From the NCBI GenBank assembly GCA_035506535.1, contig DATJPE010000083.1, forward strand, positions 1 to 64,000: DNA of 64,000 nucleotides, in the 5' to 3' direction. The DNA comes from Actinomycetes bacterium (lineage in GTDB: Bacteria; Actinomycetota; Actinomycetes; DATJPE01). Position 1 is the first letter of the stretch. Every line of letters starts with the position of its first letter. Made by a program: the position numbers and the translations under genes. Shown here in pieces: positions 34,473 to 43,255 of this stretch. The notes below the pieces were generated by a model. It was not told the origin of the DNA. It did not search any database and was given only the letters and a program-made list of their open reading frames with translations.

Positions 34473-36731
34473 GTGTCCTCGTCCGATCTCGAGCCGATGC
34501 CGCTCGTCTCGTTGGTGGGACGCGGGGCGAAGGCGTACTACCGCCGGGGCCGGCGGATCGCCAAGCGCGGCAGCCGGACCGCGAGGCGCTACGCCTCGGT
34601 CGCCACCGATCGCGTGCTGGCGGTCCCGCACGTCGACCGGTACGCGCGCCCGGCCATCAGCCGGTGGGGCCAGAAGCATCCGAGCCTGCGCGGGACGCTG
34701 TACCTCGCCGAAGCTGAGCTCGCATCGGGTGACCGGGACGCGACCGCGATCCGCGCGCTGGTCATCGAACGCGCCGGGCGGCCGGGCATCGTCGCCGGGT
34801 ACGTCCGCCTGCTGGACACCTACTACCCGGACGAGGCCGACGAGATGGCGATCGAGCCGCTCGTCGCGCACAAGGCGGCCTGTCCGCAGGACCGAAGCCT
34901 GCGCCCCCGCGAGCTGCGCCTCGTCGAGCGGGCCCGCGAAGGCTGGCTGACCGGCGATCCTGGGGCGCCCACGATCTCCCTCGGCCTCGCCCGTGCACTG
35001 ATCCGGCTGTCGGACGACCAACGGGAGAACATCCGCTTCGGCGGTCGCCGCGTCCAGCCCTTCCTGCGCCAGCAGCTGGGGTTGCTCGTCAAGGAGGGCT
35101 ACGGGGCAGAGGTCGCCGCCTTCATGGGCGAGGGGATCGGCCACGGCCGCACCGCCTCGGCGCTGGAGCTGCGGATCGCGGTGGCGTCCGCCAGCCCGGA
35201 GACCGCCGCGCAGGCGCTCGCCATGATCGAGGAGGTCCCCACCGAGGAGGTCACGCCGGCGTTCGCGGTCTGGGCGGCCCGCCGCTTCCAGAAGGACGAC
35301 GAGCTCGGGAAGGCGTTGACCTATGCCGAGTGGGCGGCGCAGGCGGGAGACGCGCACGGTCAAGACCTCGCGCGCAGCATCCGGGCCTTCATCGAGGTCC
35401 TCGACGGCACCGTGGCCCCGTACCTGGATCGGCAGCCCGCCTTCGAGCCGGTCCCCGGGCGCATCCTGCACGTCGTGAGCAAGAGCCTGCCCTTCCACCA
35501 GTCCGGCTACACGATCCGGACCCGTTCCATCGTCCGCGCCCAGCGCAGCGCCGGGCTGGATCCCCACATCGTCGTCCGCCAGTCGCCGTACTTCGCCGCC
35601 GGAACCGACCACTTCGGCGACGTCGACGCCACGGTGGACCTCGACGGCACCCCCGTGCACCCGATCCGGGCGGCGTCGACCGGCGCACCCATCGACGTCG
35701 CCCTGCAGGCGCAGGTCGAGGCCGTGGGCCAGCTCGTCGCCCACATCCGCCCGTCGGTGATCCACGCGCATTCCGACTTCACCAACGCAATGGTCGGGCG
35801 CACGGTCGCCCGAGCGTTCGGCATCCCCTACGTCTACGAGGTGCGCGGGTTCTGGGAGGTCACCCGGCTCTCGCGTCATCCGCGCCAGGAGCCGACCGAC
35901 CGCTTCCACCTGATGAAGCAGCGCGAGAGCCTCGAGGCCCGCTCGGCGGATGCCGTCGTCACCCTCGCGCGCACCATGCGGGCCGAGCTGGTCGAGCGTG
36001 GGGTGGCCGAGGACGCGATCCGCCTGGTCCCCAACGCCATCGACCCCGCGGAGGTGGTGGCCAAGCCGCGGGACCCGCAGCGACAGCGTCAGCTCGGCCT
36101 CGACGGGGCGGAGCTGGTCGTGGGGTATGTGACCAGCCTCGTCGACTACGAGGGCGTGGGCACCCTCGTCGAGGCGGTGGCGCACCTCCGGGCGATGGGC
36201 CGCGACGTCCGGCTGCTCGTCGTGGGTGACGGGCCGGTCCGTGAGTCGCTCGTGGCGCACGCATGGCGACTCGGCCTCGGACCGGCGGCCGTGTTCACGG
36301 GGCGGGTGCCGCACCGCGACGTCCCGGGGCTGTACGCCCTGCTCGACGTGTTCGTCGTGCCCCGGCTCGACCTGCCGGTCTGTCGCCTGGTCTCGCCGCT
36401 CAAGCCCTACGAGGCCATGCTGCTGGGCCTGCCCCTGGTCGTGTCGGACCTGCCGGTCCTGCGCGAGCTGAACGACTCGGGCGCGGTCGAGACGTTCGTC
36501 GCGGACGATCCCGCATCGCTCGCGAAGACGCTGCTGGGCCTGCTCGATGACCCGGACCGTCGCCACCGCAACGGCAGGCGCGGCCAGGAGTGGGTGCTCA
36601 CCGAGCGCACCTGGGAGGGCAACGCCGCCCGGTACCAGGCCCTCTACGAGGACCTCACGACCACGAGCTCGCGGCAGCGCGAGGCTGCTGAGGCGGCTGA
36701 GGTCCCTGGGATTGGTGGGACGTCCGGCTAA
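34473..36731 (+). CDS. GT4-type glycosyltransferase with large N-terminal helical domain
   Basis: This 752-residue protein starts at GTG four bases after rnj. Residues ~1-320 are basic then helical and TPR-like (YAEWAAQAGDAHGQDLARSI). The GT-B transferase starts near 329 (GRILHVVSKSLPFHQSGYT). HAHSDFTNAMVGRTVA and YEVRGFWE mark the acceptor domain, and PNAIDP, VGDGPVRESLV and LKPYEAMLLGLPLVVSD (the E-x7-E region) the nucleotide-sugar domain. No membrane segment is seen. The acceptor may be a cell-envelope glycan, but this is unknown. Its stop TAA lies inside the ftsK -10 element. Confidence 0.85.
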   Translation: MSSSDLEPMPLVSLVGRGAKAYYRRGRRIAKRGSRTARRYASVATDRVLAVPHVDRYARPAISRWGQKHPSLRGTLYLAEAELASGDRDATAIRALVIERAGRPGIVAGYVRLLDTYYPDEADEMAIEPLVAHKAACPQDRSLRPRELRLVERAREGWLTGDPGAPTISLGLARALIRLSDDQRENIRFGGRRVQPFLRQQLGLLVKEGYGAEVAAFMGEGIGHGRTASALELRIAVASASPETAAQALAMIEEVPTEEVTPAFAVWAARRFQKDDELGKALTYAEWAAQAGDAHGQDLARSIRAFIEVLDGTVAPYLDRQPAFEPVPGRILHVVSKSLPFHQSGYTIRTRSIVRAQRSAGLDPHIVVRQSPYFAAGTDHFGDVDATVDLDGTPVHPIRAASTGAPIDVALQAQVEAVGQLVAHIRPSVIHAHSDFTNAMVGRTVARAFGIPYVYEVRGFWEVTRLSRHPRQEPTDRFHLMKQRESLEARSADAVVTLARTMRAELVERGVAEDAIRLVPNAIDPAEVVAKPRDPQRQRQLGLDGAELVVGYVTSLVDYEGVGTLVEAVAHLRAMGRDVRLLVVGDGPVRESLVAHAWRLGLGPAAVFTGRVPHRDVPGLYALLDVFVVPRLDLPVCRLVSPLKPYEAMLLGLPLVVSDLPVLRELNDSGAVETFVADDPASLAKTLLGLLDDPDRRHRNGRRGQEWVLTERTWEGNAARYQALYEDLTTTSSRQREAAEAAEVPGIGGTSG

Positions 36732-36734
36732 CCT
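36729..36734 (+). promoter_or_regulatory. -10 element TAACCT, probable leaderless promoter of ftsK
   Basis: TAACCT starts with the TAA stop of the glycosyltransferase gene and ends six bases before the ftsK ATG. Confidence 0.5.
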
Positions 36735-36740
36735 GGCGCG

Positions 36741-39263
36741 ATGCCCAGCCGTACCTCCGCCGCGCCTGCCCGGTCCCGCCGGGCCACCACGACGGCTTCC
36801 CCGCCTCGCCGGACCCGACCCGCGACGAGACCGCCGGCGCGTCGTCCCGCAGCCAAGCGGCGCAAGCCGCGCCGGACGGGGCCGGGTCCGCTGGCTCGCC
36901 TGGTCCGCGGGATCGGCCGCGGGCTGGCGGCGCTCTGGCTCGGCATCGCCCACCTGCTCGGCGGGACGGTACGCCGCCTCGGCCGCGGGGCCCGCAGCCA
37001 GGCCCGTGACCTCGACCCGGCGCACCGTCGGGACGGGCTCGGCCTGCTCCTGGTGGCTGCGGCGATCCTCGCCGCCGCGGGCGTCTGGTGGCGGCTGTCC
37101 GGCGGGGTCGGCACGGCGGTCCGCGCCATCGTCGCGGGCGGCCTCGGCCGGTTGGCGTGGGTGGCGCCGCTGCTGCTCGTCGCGGTCGCGGTGCGGTTGC
37201 TGCGCAACCCGGCCAGGACGTCTCCGACCGGGCGCGCGGTGATCGGCTGGACCGCGCTCCTGCTCGGCGTCACCGGCATGCTCCACGTCGCCGCCGGTAC
37301 CCCGCAGGCCACCGACGGCGCCACGGCGATGCGCGCCGGCGGGGGCTGGATGGGGTACCTCCTCGCGGTTCCCCTCACCTCCGCGGTCACCGGGCTGGTC
37401 GCCTTCCCGCTCCTCGCCCTGCTGGCCGTTTTCGGCCTGCTCGTCATCACCGGGACGCCCGTGCACGCCGTGCCCGCCCGAGTGCGCGTCGTCCTCACCC
37501 GCCTGCTCGTTCGCCCGGCTCCGGTCGCGCCGGACACGATCGACCTGACCGGCGACGCCCCGGAACCCCTGCGCCGGCACCGGCCGCGCCGCCGGGTCGG
37601 CGTCGCGGCCGAGCCGGTCAGCGAGCAGCCCTTCGACAGCCCCCTGCTCGCCGCCCGCCCGCCCGCCGACTCCTCGACCGCCGCCGCGCCTGAGACCGAC
37701 GAGGCGGCTGCCGAACCGGAGGCCCTCGCGGCCGCGCGTACCCGTCCGACGGAGCCCGTGCCCGCGCGCGTCGAGCAGCTCTCGCTGTCCGGCGACGTCA
37801 CCTACCACCTGCCGGCCTCGGACCTGCTCGGCGGCGGTGCGGCCCACAAGGCCCGGACCGCGGCCAACGACGCCGTCGTCGAGTCCCTCACCCGCGTCCT
37901 CGAGCAGTTCGAGATCGACGCTCAGGTCACCGGGTTCACGCGCGGCCCGACGGTCACCCGCTACGAGGTGGAGCTCGGGCCGGCGATCAAGGTGGAACGC
38001 GTCACGGCACTGTCCAAGAACATCGCCTACGCCGTCGCGTCGGCCGATGTCCGCATCCTGTCGCCCATCCCCGGCAAGTCCGCGATCGGCATCGAGATCC
38101 CCAACGTCGACCGCGAGAACGTCGCCCTCGGCGACGTCCTTCGCTCCTCGGTCGCCCGTGCGGACCAGCACGCCCTGCTCGTGGGGCTCGGCAAGGACGT
38201 CGAGGGCCGCTACGTGTGCGCGAACCTCGCGAAGATGCCGCACGTGCTCGTCGCGGGTGCTACCGGCTCCGGCAAGTCCTCGTGCATCAACAGCCTCATC
38301 ACCTCGATCCTCATGCGCTCGACCCCGGACGAGGTCCGGCTCGTGCTCGTGGACCCGAAGCGCGTCGAGCTGACGATGTACGAGGGCGTGCCGCACCTCA
38401 TCACCCCGATCATCACCAATCCGAAGAAGGCCGCCGAGGCGCTGCAGTGGGTCGTGCGCGAGATGGACATGCGCTACGACGACCTCTCGGCCTTCGGGTT
38501 CCGCCACGTCGACGACTTCAACAAGGCCGTCCAGGCCGGGCGGGTCAACCTGCCGGAGGGCAGCGAGCGGGTGCTGCGCCCGTACCCGTACCTGCTCGTC
38601 GTCGTCGACGAGCTCGCCGACCTGATGATGGTGGCGCCCCGCGACGTCGAGGACGCGATCGTGCGGATCACCCAGCTGGCCCGCGCGGCCGGCATCCACC
38701 TCGTCCTGGCGACCCAGCGGCCGAGCGTCGACGTCGTGACCGGCCTCATCAAGGCCAACGTCCCCTCGCGCCTGGCCTTCGCCACCTCCTCCCTCGCCGA
38801 CAGCCGCGTCATCCTCGACCAGCCGGGCGCGGAGAAGCTGGTGGGGCAGGGCGACGCGCTGTTCCTCCCCATGGGCGCGAGCAAGCCGGTGCGCATCCAG
38901 GGCGCATGGGTGTCCGAGGCCGAGGTGCACGCCGTCGTCCGGCACTGCAAGGAGCAGCTGCAGCCCAGCTACCGCGAGGACGTCACGGCGGTCGCCGGGT
39001 CGGCCCGCGAGGTGGACGAGGAGATCGGCGACGACCTCGACCTGCTGTGCCAGGCGATCGAGCTCGTCGTCACCACCCAGTTCGGGTCGACGTCGATGCT
39101 GCAGCGCAAGCTGCGGGTCGGGTTCGCCAAGGCCGGCCGCCTCATGGACCTCATGGAGACCCGAGGCGTGGTCGGCCCGAGCGAGGGCTCCAAGGCGCGA
39201 GACGTGCTGATCCGTCCCGACGAGCTCGACGGCCTGCTCGCCTCCATCCGCGGTGAGGGCTGA
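36741..39263 (+). CDS. ftsK: DNA translocase FtsK/SpoIIIE
   Basis: This 840-residue protein pumps DNA at the division septum. A basic Arg/Pro-rich start is followed by about four membrane helices (near 90-110, 135-155, 165-185 and 205-240). A linker leads to the RecA-like motor, with Walker A AGATGSGKSS at about 505-514 and Walker B LLVVVDELADLMM near 617-628. A TQRPSVDVVTGLIKANVPSR segment lies between. The gamma winged-helix domain (LQRKLRVGFAKAGRLMDLME, about 770 on) would read polarity sequences. It is among the standard actinobacterial neighbours of rnj. Confidence 0.96.
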   Translation: MPSRTSAAPARSRRATTTASPPRRTRPATRPPARRPAAKRRKPRRTGPGPLARLVRGIGRGLAALWLGIAHLLGGTVRRLGRGARSQARDLDPAHRRDGLGLLLVAAAILAAAGVWWRLSGGVGTAVRAIVAGGLGRLAWVAPLLLVAVAVRLLRNPARTSPTGRAVIGWTALLLGVTGMLHVAAGTPQATDGATAMRAGGGWMGYLLAVPLTSAVTGLVAFPLLALLAVFGLLVITGTPVHAVPARVRVVLTRLLVRPAPVAPDTIDLTGDAPEPLRRHRPRRRVGVAAEPVSEQPFDSPLLAARPPADSSTAAAPETDEAAAEPEALAAARTRPTEPVPARVEQLSLSGDVTYHLPASDLLGGGAAHKARTAANDAVVESLTRVLEQFEIDAQVTGFTRGPTVTRYEVELGPAIKVERVTALSKNIAYAVASADVRILSPIPGKSAIGIEIPNVDRENVALGDVLRSSVARADQHALLVGLGKDVEGRYVCANLAKMPHVLVAGATGSGKSSCINSLITSILMRSTPDEVRLVLVDPKRVELTMYEGVPHLITPIITNPKKAAEALQWVVREMDMRYDDLSAFGFRHVDDFNKAVQAGRVNLPEGSERVLRPYPYLLVVVDELADLMMVAPRDVEDAIVRITQLARAAGIHLVLATQRPSVDVVTGLIKANVPSRLAFATSSLADSRVILDQPGAEKLVGQGDALFLPMGASKPVRIQGAWVSEAEVHAVVRHCKEQLQPSYREDVTAVAGSAREVDEEIGDDLDLLCQAIELVVTTQFGSTSMLQRKLRVGFAKAGRLMDLMETRGVVGPSEGSKARDVLIRPDELDGLLASIRGEG

Positions 39264-39341
39264 CGCCGGCTCGCGGAGACGTGGGCTGACGCCCGCACGC
39301 CCCGGCGAGGGCTGCCGTCCATCCGGCCGGCCTGTTCGGCA

Positions 39342-39388
39342 ATGAACGCGGCGTGGTTGCCCAGCTAGCGCAACAGCGCCGCGTTCAT
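39342..39388. repeat. 47-nt palindromic element, copy 2
   Basis: ATGAACGCGGCGT (39342-39354) and GCGCCGCGTTCAT (39376-39388) pair with one T/G wobble. The flanking A-T and C-G pairs extend the stem to 39340-39390. GTTGC and GCAAC in the centre also pair. Confidence 0.9.
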
Positions 39389-39457
39389 TGCTGACCAGGA
39401 AGCGGCTGCTGGTCGATCCGGCTGCCCAGATGTCGCGAGGTTAGGGACGCGGTCTGA

Positions 39458-39491
39458 CTGGGAAGGGTGACTCGCTGGGAAGGGTGATTGG
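39458..39491 (+). repeat. 17-bp direct tandem repeat
   Basis: CTGGGAAGGGTGACTCG is followed at once by CTGGGAAGGGTGATTGG. The array lies in the 402-base gap between ftsK and the RodZ-like gene (39264-39665). That gap also holds a 47-nt palindrome, a hairpin and a promoter. Confidence 0.75.
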
Positions 39492-39508
39492 CCCGACCCG
39501 GTCGGGCC
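39490..39508 (+). terminator. GC-rich hairpin, possible terminator
   Basis: GGCCCGAC-CCG-GTCGGGCC forms an eight-pair stem with a three-base loop. No T-tract follows, so termination is uncertain. Confidence 0.35.
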
Positions 39509-39528
39509 CGTTCAAGATCACCGTCAAG

Positions 39529-39557
39529 TTGGTCGACAAGGGACCCGGGACTAGCAT
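39529..39557 (+). promoter_or_regulatory. promoter of the RodZ-like gene
   Basis: TTGGTC (39529-39534) and TAGCAT (39552-39557) are 17 bases apart. The predicted leader to GTG 39666 is about 100 bases. Confidence 0.5.
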
Positions 39558-39665
39558 GGAAAACGCGTACGTCGCACCGATTCGTACGGCCTTACCTCAC
39601 GGGGTTGGACGCGGGGACCAGGTGTGCAGCGGCGTGGACCGACCACCCGGAAGGGAGCGTCTCCC

Positions 39666-40457
39666 GTGTCCATCGGCGAGACTCTCACCAACGCGCGCGT
39701 CGCGGCTGGGCTCACCACCCAGGACGTCGCCGACCGCACGCGGATCCGGCGCACCCTCGTCGAGGCGATCGAGGCCGACGACTACCACCTGTGCGGCGGT
39801 GACGTGTACGCCCGCGGGCACATCGGCACCATCGCACGCACCGTCGGTCTCGACCCGGCCCCCCTGCTCGCCGAGTTCGACTCGACGCACCGCGGCGACT
39901 CCCTGCCGCGCGCCCGCGAGGTCTTCGAGGCGGAGAACGTCGGAACCCGCGAACGTACCGGCCCGAACTGGACCGCCGTCATGGTCGCGGCGCTGGTCGT
40001 GGTCATCGCGCTGACCGGCTGGCAGCTGCTGCGCGGCGGCGGGGCACCGGCGGCTCCGACCGCCCTGGTCGGCAGCAGCGCCTCCACCTCGGCGCCGGGC
40101 CCCTCGACGGCCGGGCCCTCGCCGTCCGTGACGCACTCGCCGACCGCGTCGTCGAGCAGCCCGCACAGCTCGGACGTGGCCCAGGTGCCGCCGCGGTCCG
40201 GGGTCACGGTCAAAGTGGCCGCGGTCACCGGGAACTGCTGGATCCAGGCCACCGCGGGCAGCAAGGTCGTCTACGAGGGCACCCTGCAGCAGGGCGGCTC
40301 GAAGGTCTTCACCGACTCCAAGCAGGTCAAGCTGATCCTCGGCAACTCCGGTGCCGTGCGGCTGACCGTCAACGGCCACAACCTCGGGTCGCCCGCCGGC
40401 TCCGGCCAGATCAGCCGGCTGACCTTCGGTCCGGGCGACCCGACTGCCGGCGGCTGA
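39666..40457 (+). CDS. RodZ-like HTH/DUF4115 membrane protein
   Basis: GTG 39666 follows GGAAGGGAG and gives 263 residues. An N-terminal HTH_25 domain (SIGETLTNARVAAGLTTQDV to residue ~70) is followed by one membrane helix at about 102-122 (WTAVMVAALVVVIALTGWQL). Next come a Ser/Thr/Pro-rich linker and a C-terminal DUF4115 domain (VTVKVAAVTGNCWIQATAGS, VRLTVNGHNLG). RodZ anchors the MreB cytoskeleton in rods. Actinobacterial homologues share the layout, but their role in tip-growing or coccoid cells is unclear. It lies between ftsK and rimO. Confidence 0.88.
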   Translation: MSIGETLTNARVAAGLTTQDVADRTRIRRTLVEAIEADDYHLCGGDVYARGHIGTIARTVGLDPAPLLAEFDSTHRGDSLPRAREVFEAENVGTRERTGPNWTAVMVAALVVVIALTGWQLLRGGGAPAAPTALVGSSASTSAPGPSTAGPSPSVTHSPTASSSSPHSSDVAQVPPRSGVTVKVAAVTGNCWIQATAGSKVVYEGTLQQGGSKVFTDSKQVKLILGNSGAVRLTVNGHNLGSPAGSGQISRLTFGPGDPTAGG

Positions 40458-40477
40458 GCCTCACCGGGCGCCTCCCG

Positions 40478-40519
40478 TGTCAGGCAAGTCGCAAAGCCCC
40501 CTTGTCGAAACGCCTGACA
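40478..40519. repeat. 42-nt palindromic element, copy 3
   Basis: TGTCAGGC at the left end pairs with GCCTGACA at the right end. The centre contains CAAAG and CCTTG. The element lies between the RodZ-like gene and the rimO promoter and may stop transcription from upstream. Confidence 0.85.
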
Positions 40520-40531
40520 GGGGGAGCCGCC

Positions 40532-40537
40532 TAGGCT
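40532..40537 (+). promoter_or_regulatory. -10 element TAGGCT, probable leaderless promoter of rimO
   Basis: TAGGCT ends seven bases before GTG 40545, with a weak purine-rich stretch between (GAGGGGC). Confidence 0.45.
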
Positions 40538-40544
40538 GAGGGGC

Positions 40545-41921
40545 GTGCCCCGCGTCGCCCTCGTCACCCTCGGGTGCGCGCGTAACGACGTCGACAGCGA
40601 GGAGCTGGCGGGGCGCCTGGAGGCGCACGGCTTCGAGCTGGTCGCGGAGCCGGCCGACGCCGACGCGGTGCTGGTCAACACCTGTGGCTTCATCGAGGCC
40701 GCCAAGAAGGACTCCGTCGACACCCTGCTCGCGGCCGCCGACCTCAAGGCGGCGGGTGGGCCGCGCGCCGTCGTCGCCGTGGGCTGCCTGGCCGAGCGGT
40801 ACGGCGCCGAGCTGGCCGACGCCCTGCCAGAGGCCGACGCCGTCCTGGGTTTCGACGACTACGCCGACATCGCCGGACGCCTCGCCGACGTCCTGACCGG
40901 CGTCCCCCACGTCGCGCACGCGCCCCGCGACCGGCGCAGCCTGCTGCCGATCACGCCCGTCGAGCGGGCCACCCGCGAGGTGCCGCTGCCCGGGCACCTT
41001 CAGGGTGCCTGGCGCAAGCGGCTCGACGCCGGCCCGGTCGCCCCGCTCAAGCTCGCCTCCGGCTGCGACCGGCGGTGCGCGTTCTGTGCGATCCCGTCCT
41101 TCCGTGGCGCCTTCGTGTCGCGGCCGCCGGAGGACCTCCTCGCCGAGGCGCGCTGGCTGGCTGATCAGGGCGTACGTGAGCTGGTCCTCGTCAGCGAGAA
41201 CTCGACCTCCTACGGCAAGGACCTCGGCGACCTCCGGGCGCTCGAGGGGCTGCTGCCGAGACTGGCCGAGTTGCCGGGCGTGGCGCGCGTCCGGGTCTCC
41301 TATCTGCAGCCCGCCGAGCTTCGCCCGTCGCTGCTCGAGACCATCGCCACGACATCGGGTGTCGCGCCGTACTTCGACCTGTCGTTCCAGCACGCCAGCG
41401 CCCCGCTGCTGCGCCGGATGCGCCGCTTCGGCTCGGCCGAGACCTTCCTCGACCTGATCGGGCGCGTCCGCGAGCTCGCGCCCGAGGCCGGGATCCGCTC
41501 CAACGTCATCGTCGGCTTCCCCGGGGAGACGGAGGCGGACCTGGCCGTGCTCGAGTCCTTCCTGGTCGAGGCTCGCCTCGACGCGGTCGGGGTGTTCGGC
41601 TACTCCGACGAGGAGGGGACCGAGGCGGCCGGCTATCCGGACAAGGTCGACCCGGCCGAGGTCGCGGTCCGCGTCTCCCGGTTCACCGACCTCGTCGAGG
41701 AACTGACCAGCCAGCGCGCCGAGGAACGGGTCGGGACGGTCGTGGAGGTCCTCCTGGAGGATGCGCCCGAGGGTCGGGCCGCCCACCAGGGACCCGAGGT
41801 CGACGGGACCACCGTCGTCGAGGATCTCGTCGACGGCTCGGCCGGCCACGTCGTCCGTGCGCGTGTGCGGGCCTGTCTCGGCGTCGACCTGCTCGCGCGG
41901 GCCGAGGTCCCCGCCCCATGA
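40545..41921 (+). CDS. rimO: ribosomal protein S12 methylthiotransferase RimO
   Basis: This 458-residue radical-SAM enzyme methylthiolates an Asp of ribosomal protein S12. The N-terminal MTTase domain has C11 in LGCARND, then [13 protein letters not shown] and VGCLAERYG for the auxiliary iron-sulfur cluster. The radical-SAM motif is C174-x3-C178-x2-C181 (CDRRCAFC). A TRAM domain covers about 395-458. [12 protein letters not shown] and the IPSFRG motif favour RimO over MiaB. The stop overlaps the pgsA ATG. Confidence 0.95.
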   Translation: MPRVALVTLGCARNDVDSEELAGRLEAHGFELVAEPADADAVLVNTCGFIEAAKKDSVDTLLAAADLKAAGGPRAVVAVGCLAERYGAELADALPEADAVLGFDDYADIAGRLADVLTGVPHVAHAPRDRRSLLPITPVERATREVPLPGHLQGAWRKRLDAGPVAPLKLASGCDRRCAFCAIPSFRGAFVSRPPEDLLAEARWLADQGVRELVLVSENSTSYGKDLGDLRALEGLLPRLAELPGVARVRVSYLQPAELRPSLLETIATTSGVAPYFDLSFQHASAPLLRRMRRFGSAETFLDLIGRVRELAPEAGIRSNVIVGFPGETEADLAVLESFLVEARLDAVGVFGYSDEEGTEAAGYPDKVDPAEVAVRVSRFTDLVEELTSQRAEERVGTVVEVLLEDAPEGRAAHQGPEVDGTTVVEDLVDGSAGHVVRARVRACLGVDLLARAEVPAP

Positions 41922-42529
41922 GGGCGTTGCCCCCCGACCCGATCGCCGCGGCCCCCTCGCCGTCGCGGATCCGCAACCTGCCGAACGCGCTGACCCTGCT
42001 GCGGCTGCTGCTGGTCCCCGTCTTCGGATGGCTGCTGCTGCGCGACGGGGGACAGGACACGACCTCGCGGGTGGCGGCGTTCGTCGTCTTCGTGGCGGCG
42101 ACGGCGACGGACTACCTCGACGGGGCACTCGCGCGTCGGCGCTCGCTCGTCACGACGTTCGGCAAGATCGCCGACCCCATCGCGGACAAGGCCCTCATGG
42201 GGATGGCTCTGGTCGGGCTGTCGATGCTCGGCGAGCTGCCCTGGTGGGTGACCATCGTCATCCTCGTCCGCGAGGTCGGCGTCACGCTGCTGCGCTTCTG
42301 GGTGATCCGGCACGGCGTCATCGCAGCCGGGCGTGGCGGCAAGCTGAAGACCGCCCTGCAGGCGGTGGCGATCTCGCTCTATCTGCTGCCTCTCACCGGC
42401 CCGATGGCGACCCTGCGGGCCTGGGTGATGGCGGCCGCGCTCGTGGTCACGGTTGTCACCGGCCTGCACTACGTGGTCAAGGCGGTACGCCTGCGCCGTA
42501 CCCCCATCTCCCGCACCGCGGCGGCGTGA
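41918..42529 (+). CDS. pgsA: CDP-diacylglycerol-glycerol-3-phosphate 3-phosphatidyltransferase
   Basis: This 203-residue membrane enzyme makes phosphatidylglycerophosphate. The CDP-alcohol phosphotransferase motif starts at D65: DxxDGxxAR-x8-G-x3-D-x3-D is intact ([10 protein letters not shown] to ADPIADK). About five membrane helices surround it. [16 protein letters not shown] at the N-terminus is typical of PgsA. The ATG overlaps the rimO stop. The stop overlaps the first of a series of duplicated start sites leading to cinA. Confidence 0.93.
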   Translation: MRALPPDPIAAAPSPSRIRNLPNALTLLRLLLVPVFGWLLLRDGGQDTTSRVAAFVVFVAATATDYLDGALARRRSLVTTFGKIADPIADKALMGMALVGLSMLGELPWWVTIVILVREVGVTLLRFWVIRHGVIAAGRGGKLKTALQAVAISLYLLPLTGPMATLRAWVMAAALVVTVVTGLHYVVKAVRLRRTPISRTAAA

Positions 42530-42605
42530 GCCGCGTGGATACGACGGTGGCGGCATGAGCCGCGTGGATGCGGCGGTGGCGGCGTGAGCCGCGTGGACGC
42601 ATCGG
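42526..42605 (+). repeat. 29-bp tandem duplication with chained mini-ORFs
   Basis: Units start at 42526, 42555 and 42584, each beginning GTGAGCCGCGTGGA or ATGAGCCGCGTGGA. The first unit opens a 10-codon ORF (42526-42558, [10 protein letters not shown]). Its TGA overlaps the ATG of a second (42555-42587, MSRVDAAVAA). That TGA in turn overlaps the cinA GTG at 42584 (MSRVDASG). The third unit diverges after about 20 bases. Confidence 0.9.
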
Positions 42606-43105
42606 GTGACGGCCCCCGCCCGGACGTCACGGCCGTCGTCGCCGAACTGACCCGGCGCGGGGAGACCGTGGCGGTGGCGGAGTCACTCACCGGCGGGCTG
42701 GTCGTCGCGCGCCTGGTCGACGTCCCCGGCGCGTCGGCCGTCGTCCGGGGCGGGATCGTCGCCTACGCGACGGAGCTCAAGGCGTCGCTGCTGGGCGTGG
42801 ACGCCGCGCTGCTGGCGCGGGTGGGAGCCGTCGACCCCGCCGTCGCCGCCGAGATGGCGGAGGGGGTCCGTCGTCGGCTCGGCGCCACGTGGGGCGTGGC
42901 GACGACCGGGGTGGCCGGCCCCGACCCGCAGGACGGCCACGCGCCCGGGACGGCGTACGTCGCCGTGGCGGGCCCGGAACGGCCCACCGAGGTGGCGGCC
43001 CTCGCTTCGCCGTACCCGGCCGGTCGAGCGGCCATCCGGGCGGCGACCGCCGACGAAGCGCTGTCGCTGCTGGCGCGCCGGATCGGCGTCGGGGAATTCG
43101 GCTGA
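42584..43105 (+). CDS. cinA: CinA C-terminal family nicotinamide-nucleotide amidohydrolase
   Basis: This 173-residue protein is the stand-alone CinA C-terminal (PncC) form that deamidates nicotinamide mononucleotide. AVAESLTGGLVVARLVDVPG carries the catalytic Ser region, GGIVAYATELKASLLGV follows, and GATWGVATTGVAGPDPQDG is the conserved glycine-rich site. It lacks the N-terminal molybdopterin-binding-like domain, as usual for actinobacteria. Its GTG comes from the third unit of a 29-bp tandem repeat and is coupled to a mini-ORF stop. Confidence 0.92.
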   Translation: MSRVDASGDGPRPDVTAVVAELTRRGETVAVAESLTGGLVVARLVDVPGASAVVRGGIVAYATELKASLLGVDAALLARVGAVDPAVAAEMAEGVRRRLGATWGVATTGVAGPDPQDGHAPGTAYVAVAGPERPTEVAALASPYPAGRAAIRAATADEALSLLARRIGVGEFG

Positions 43106-43193
43106 GTCGTCCGGGGTTCCTCCGTTGCGCCACGGGAGTGACGACGCGCCGCCGAACGGGGTGGGATCCCGCTCCGCTGTCGGGGACGCCAGG

Positions 43194-43232
43194 TACGGTG
43201 GTGGCAGCGGATCGAGACCTCGCCCGTCTCGA
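43194..43232 (+). promoter_or_regulatory. candidate promoter and inverted repeat of the ClgR-like gene
   Basis: TACGGT at 43194-43199 is a plausible -10. TCGAGAC (43212-43218) and GTCTCGA (43226-43232) form an inverted repeat with a seven-base spacer in the expected leader. It could be an operator or a leader hairpin. Confidence 0.35.
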
Positions 43233-43255
43233 CCCCGTGGCACGAGGAGGAGTCG

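Noticed and set aside
34443-38945. 1500-codon open frame on the reverse strand opposite the glycosyltransferase and ftsK
   Set aside because: It lies antisense to two clear genes and arises from GC-rich third positions. Its translation has no recognisable domain.
40545-41921. MiaB (tRNA methylthiotransferase) instead of RimO
   Set aside because: The [12 protein letters not shown] start and the pairing with pgsA and cinA fit RimO. MiaB would be expected after recX.
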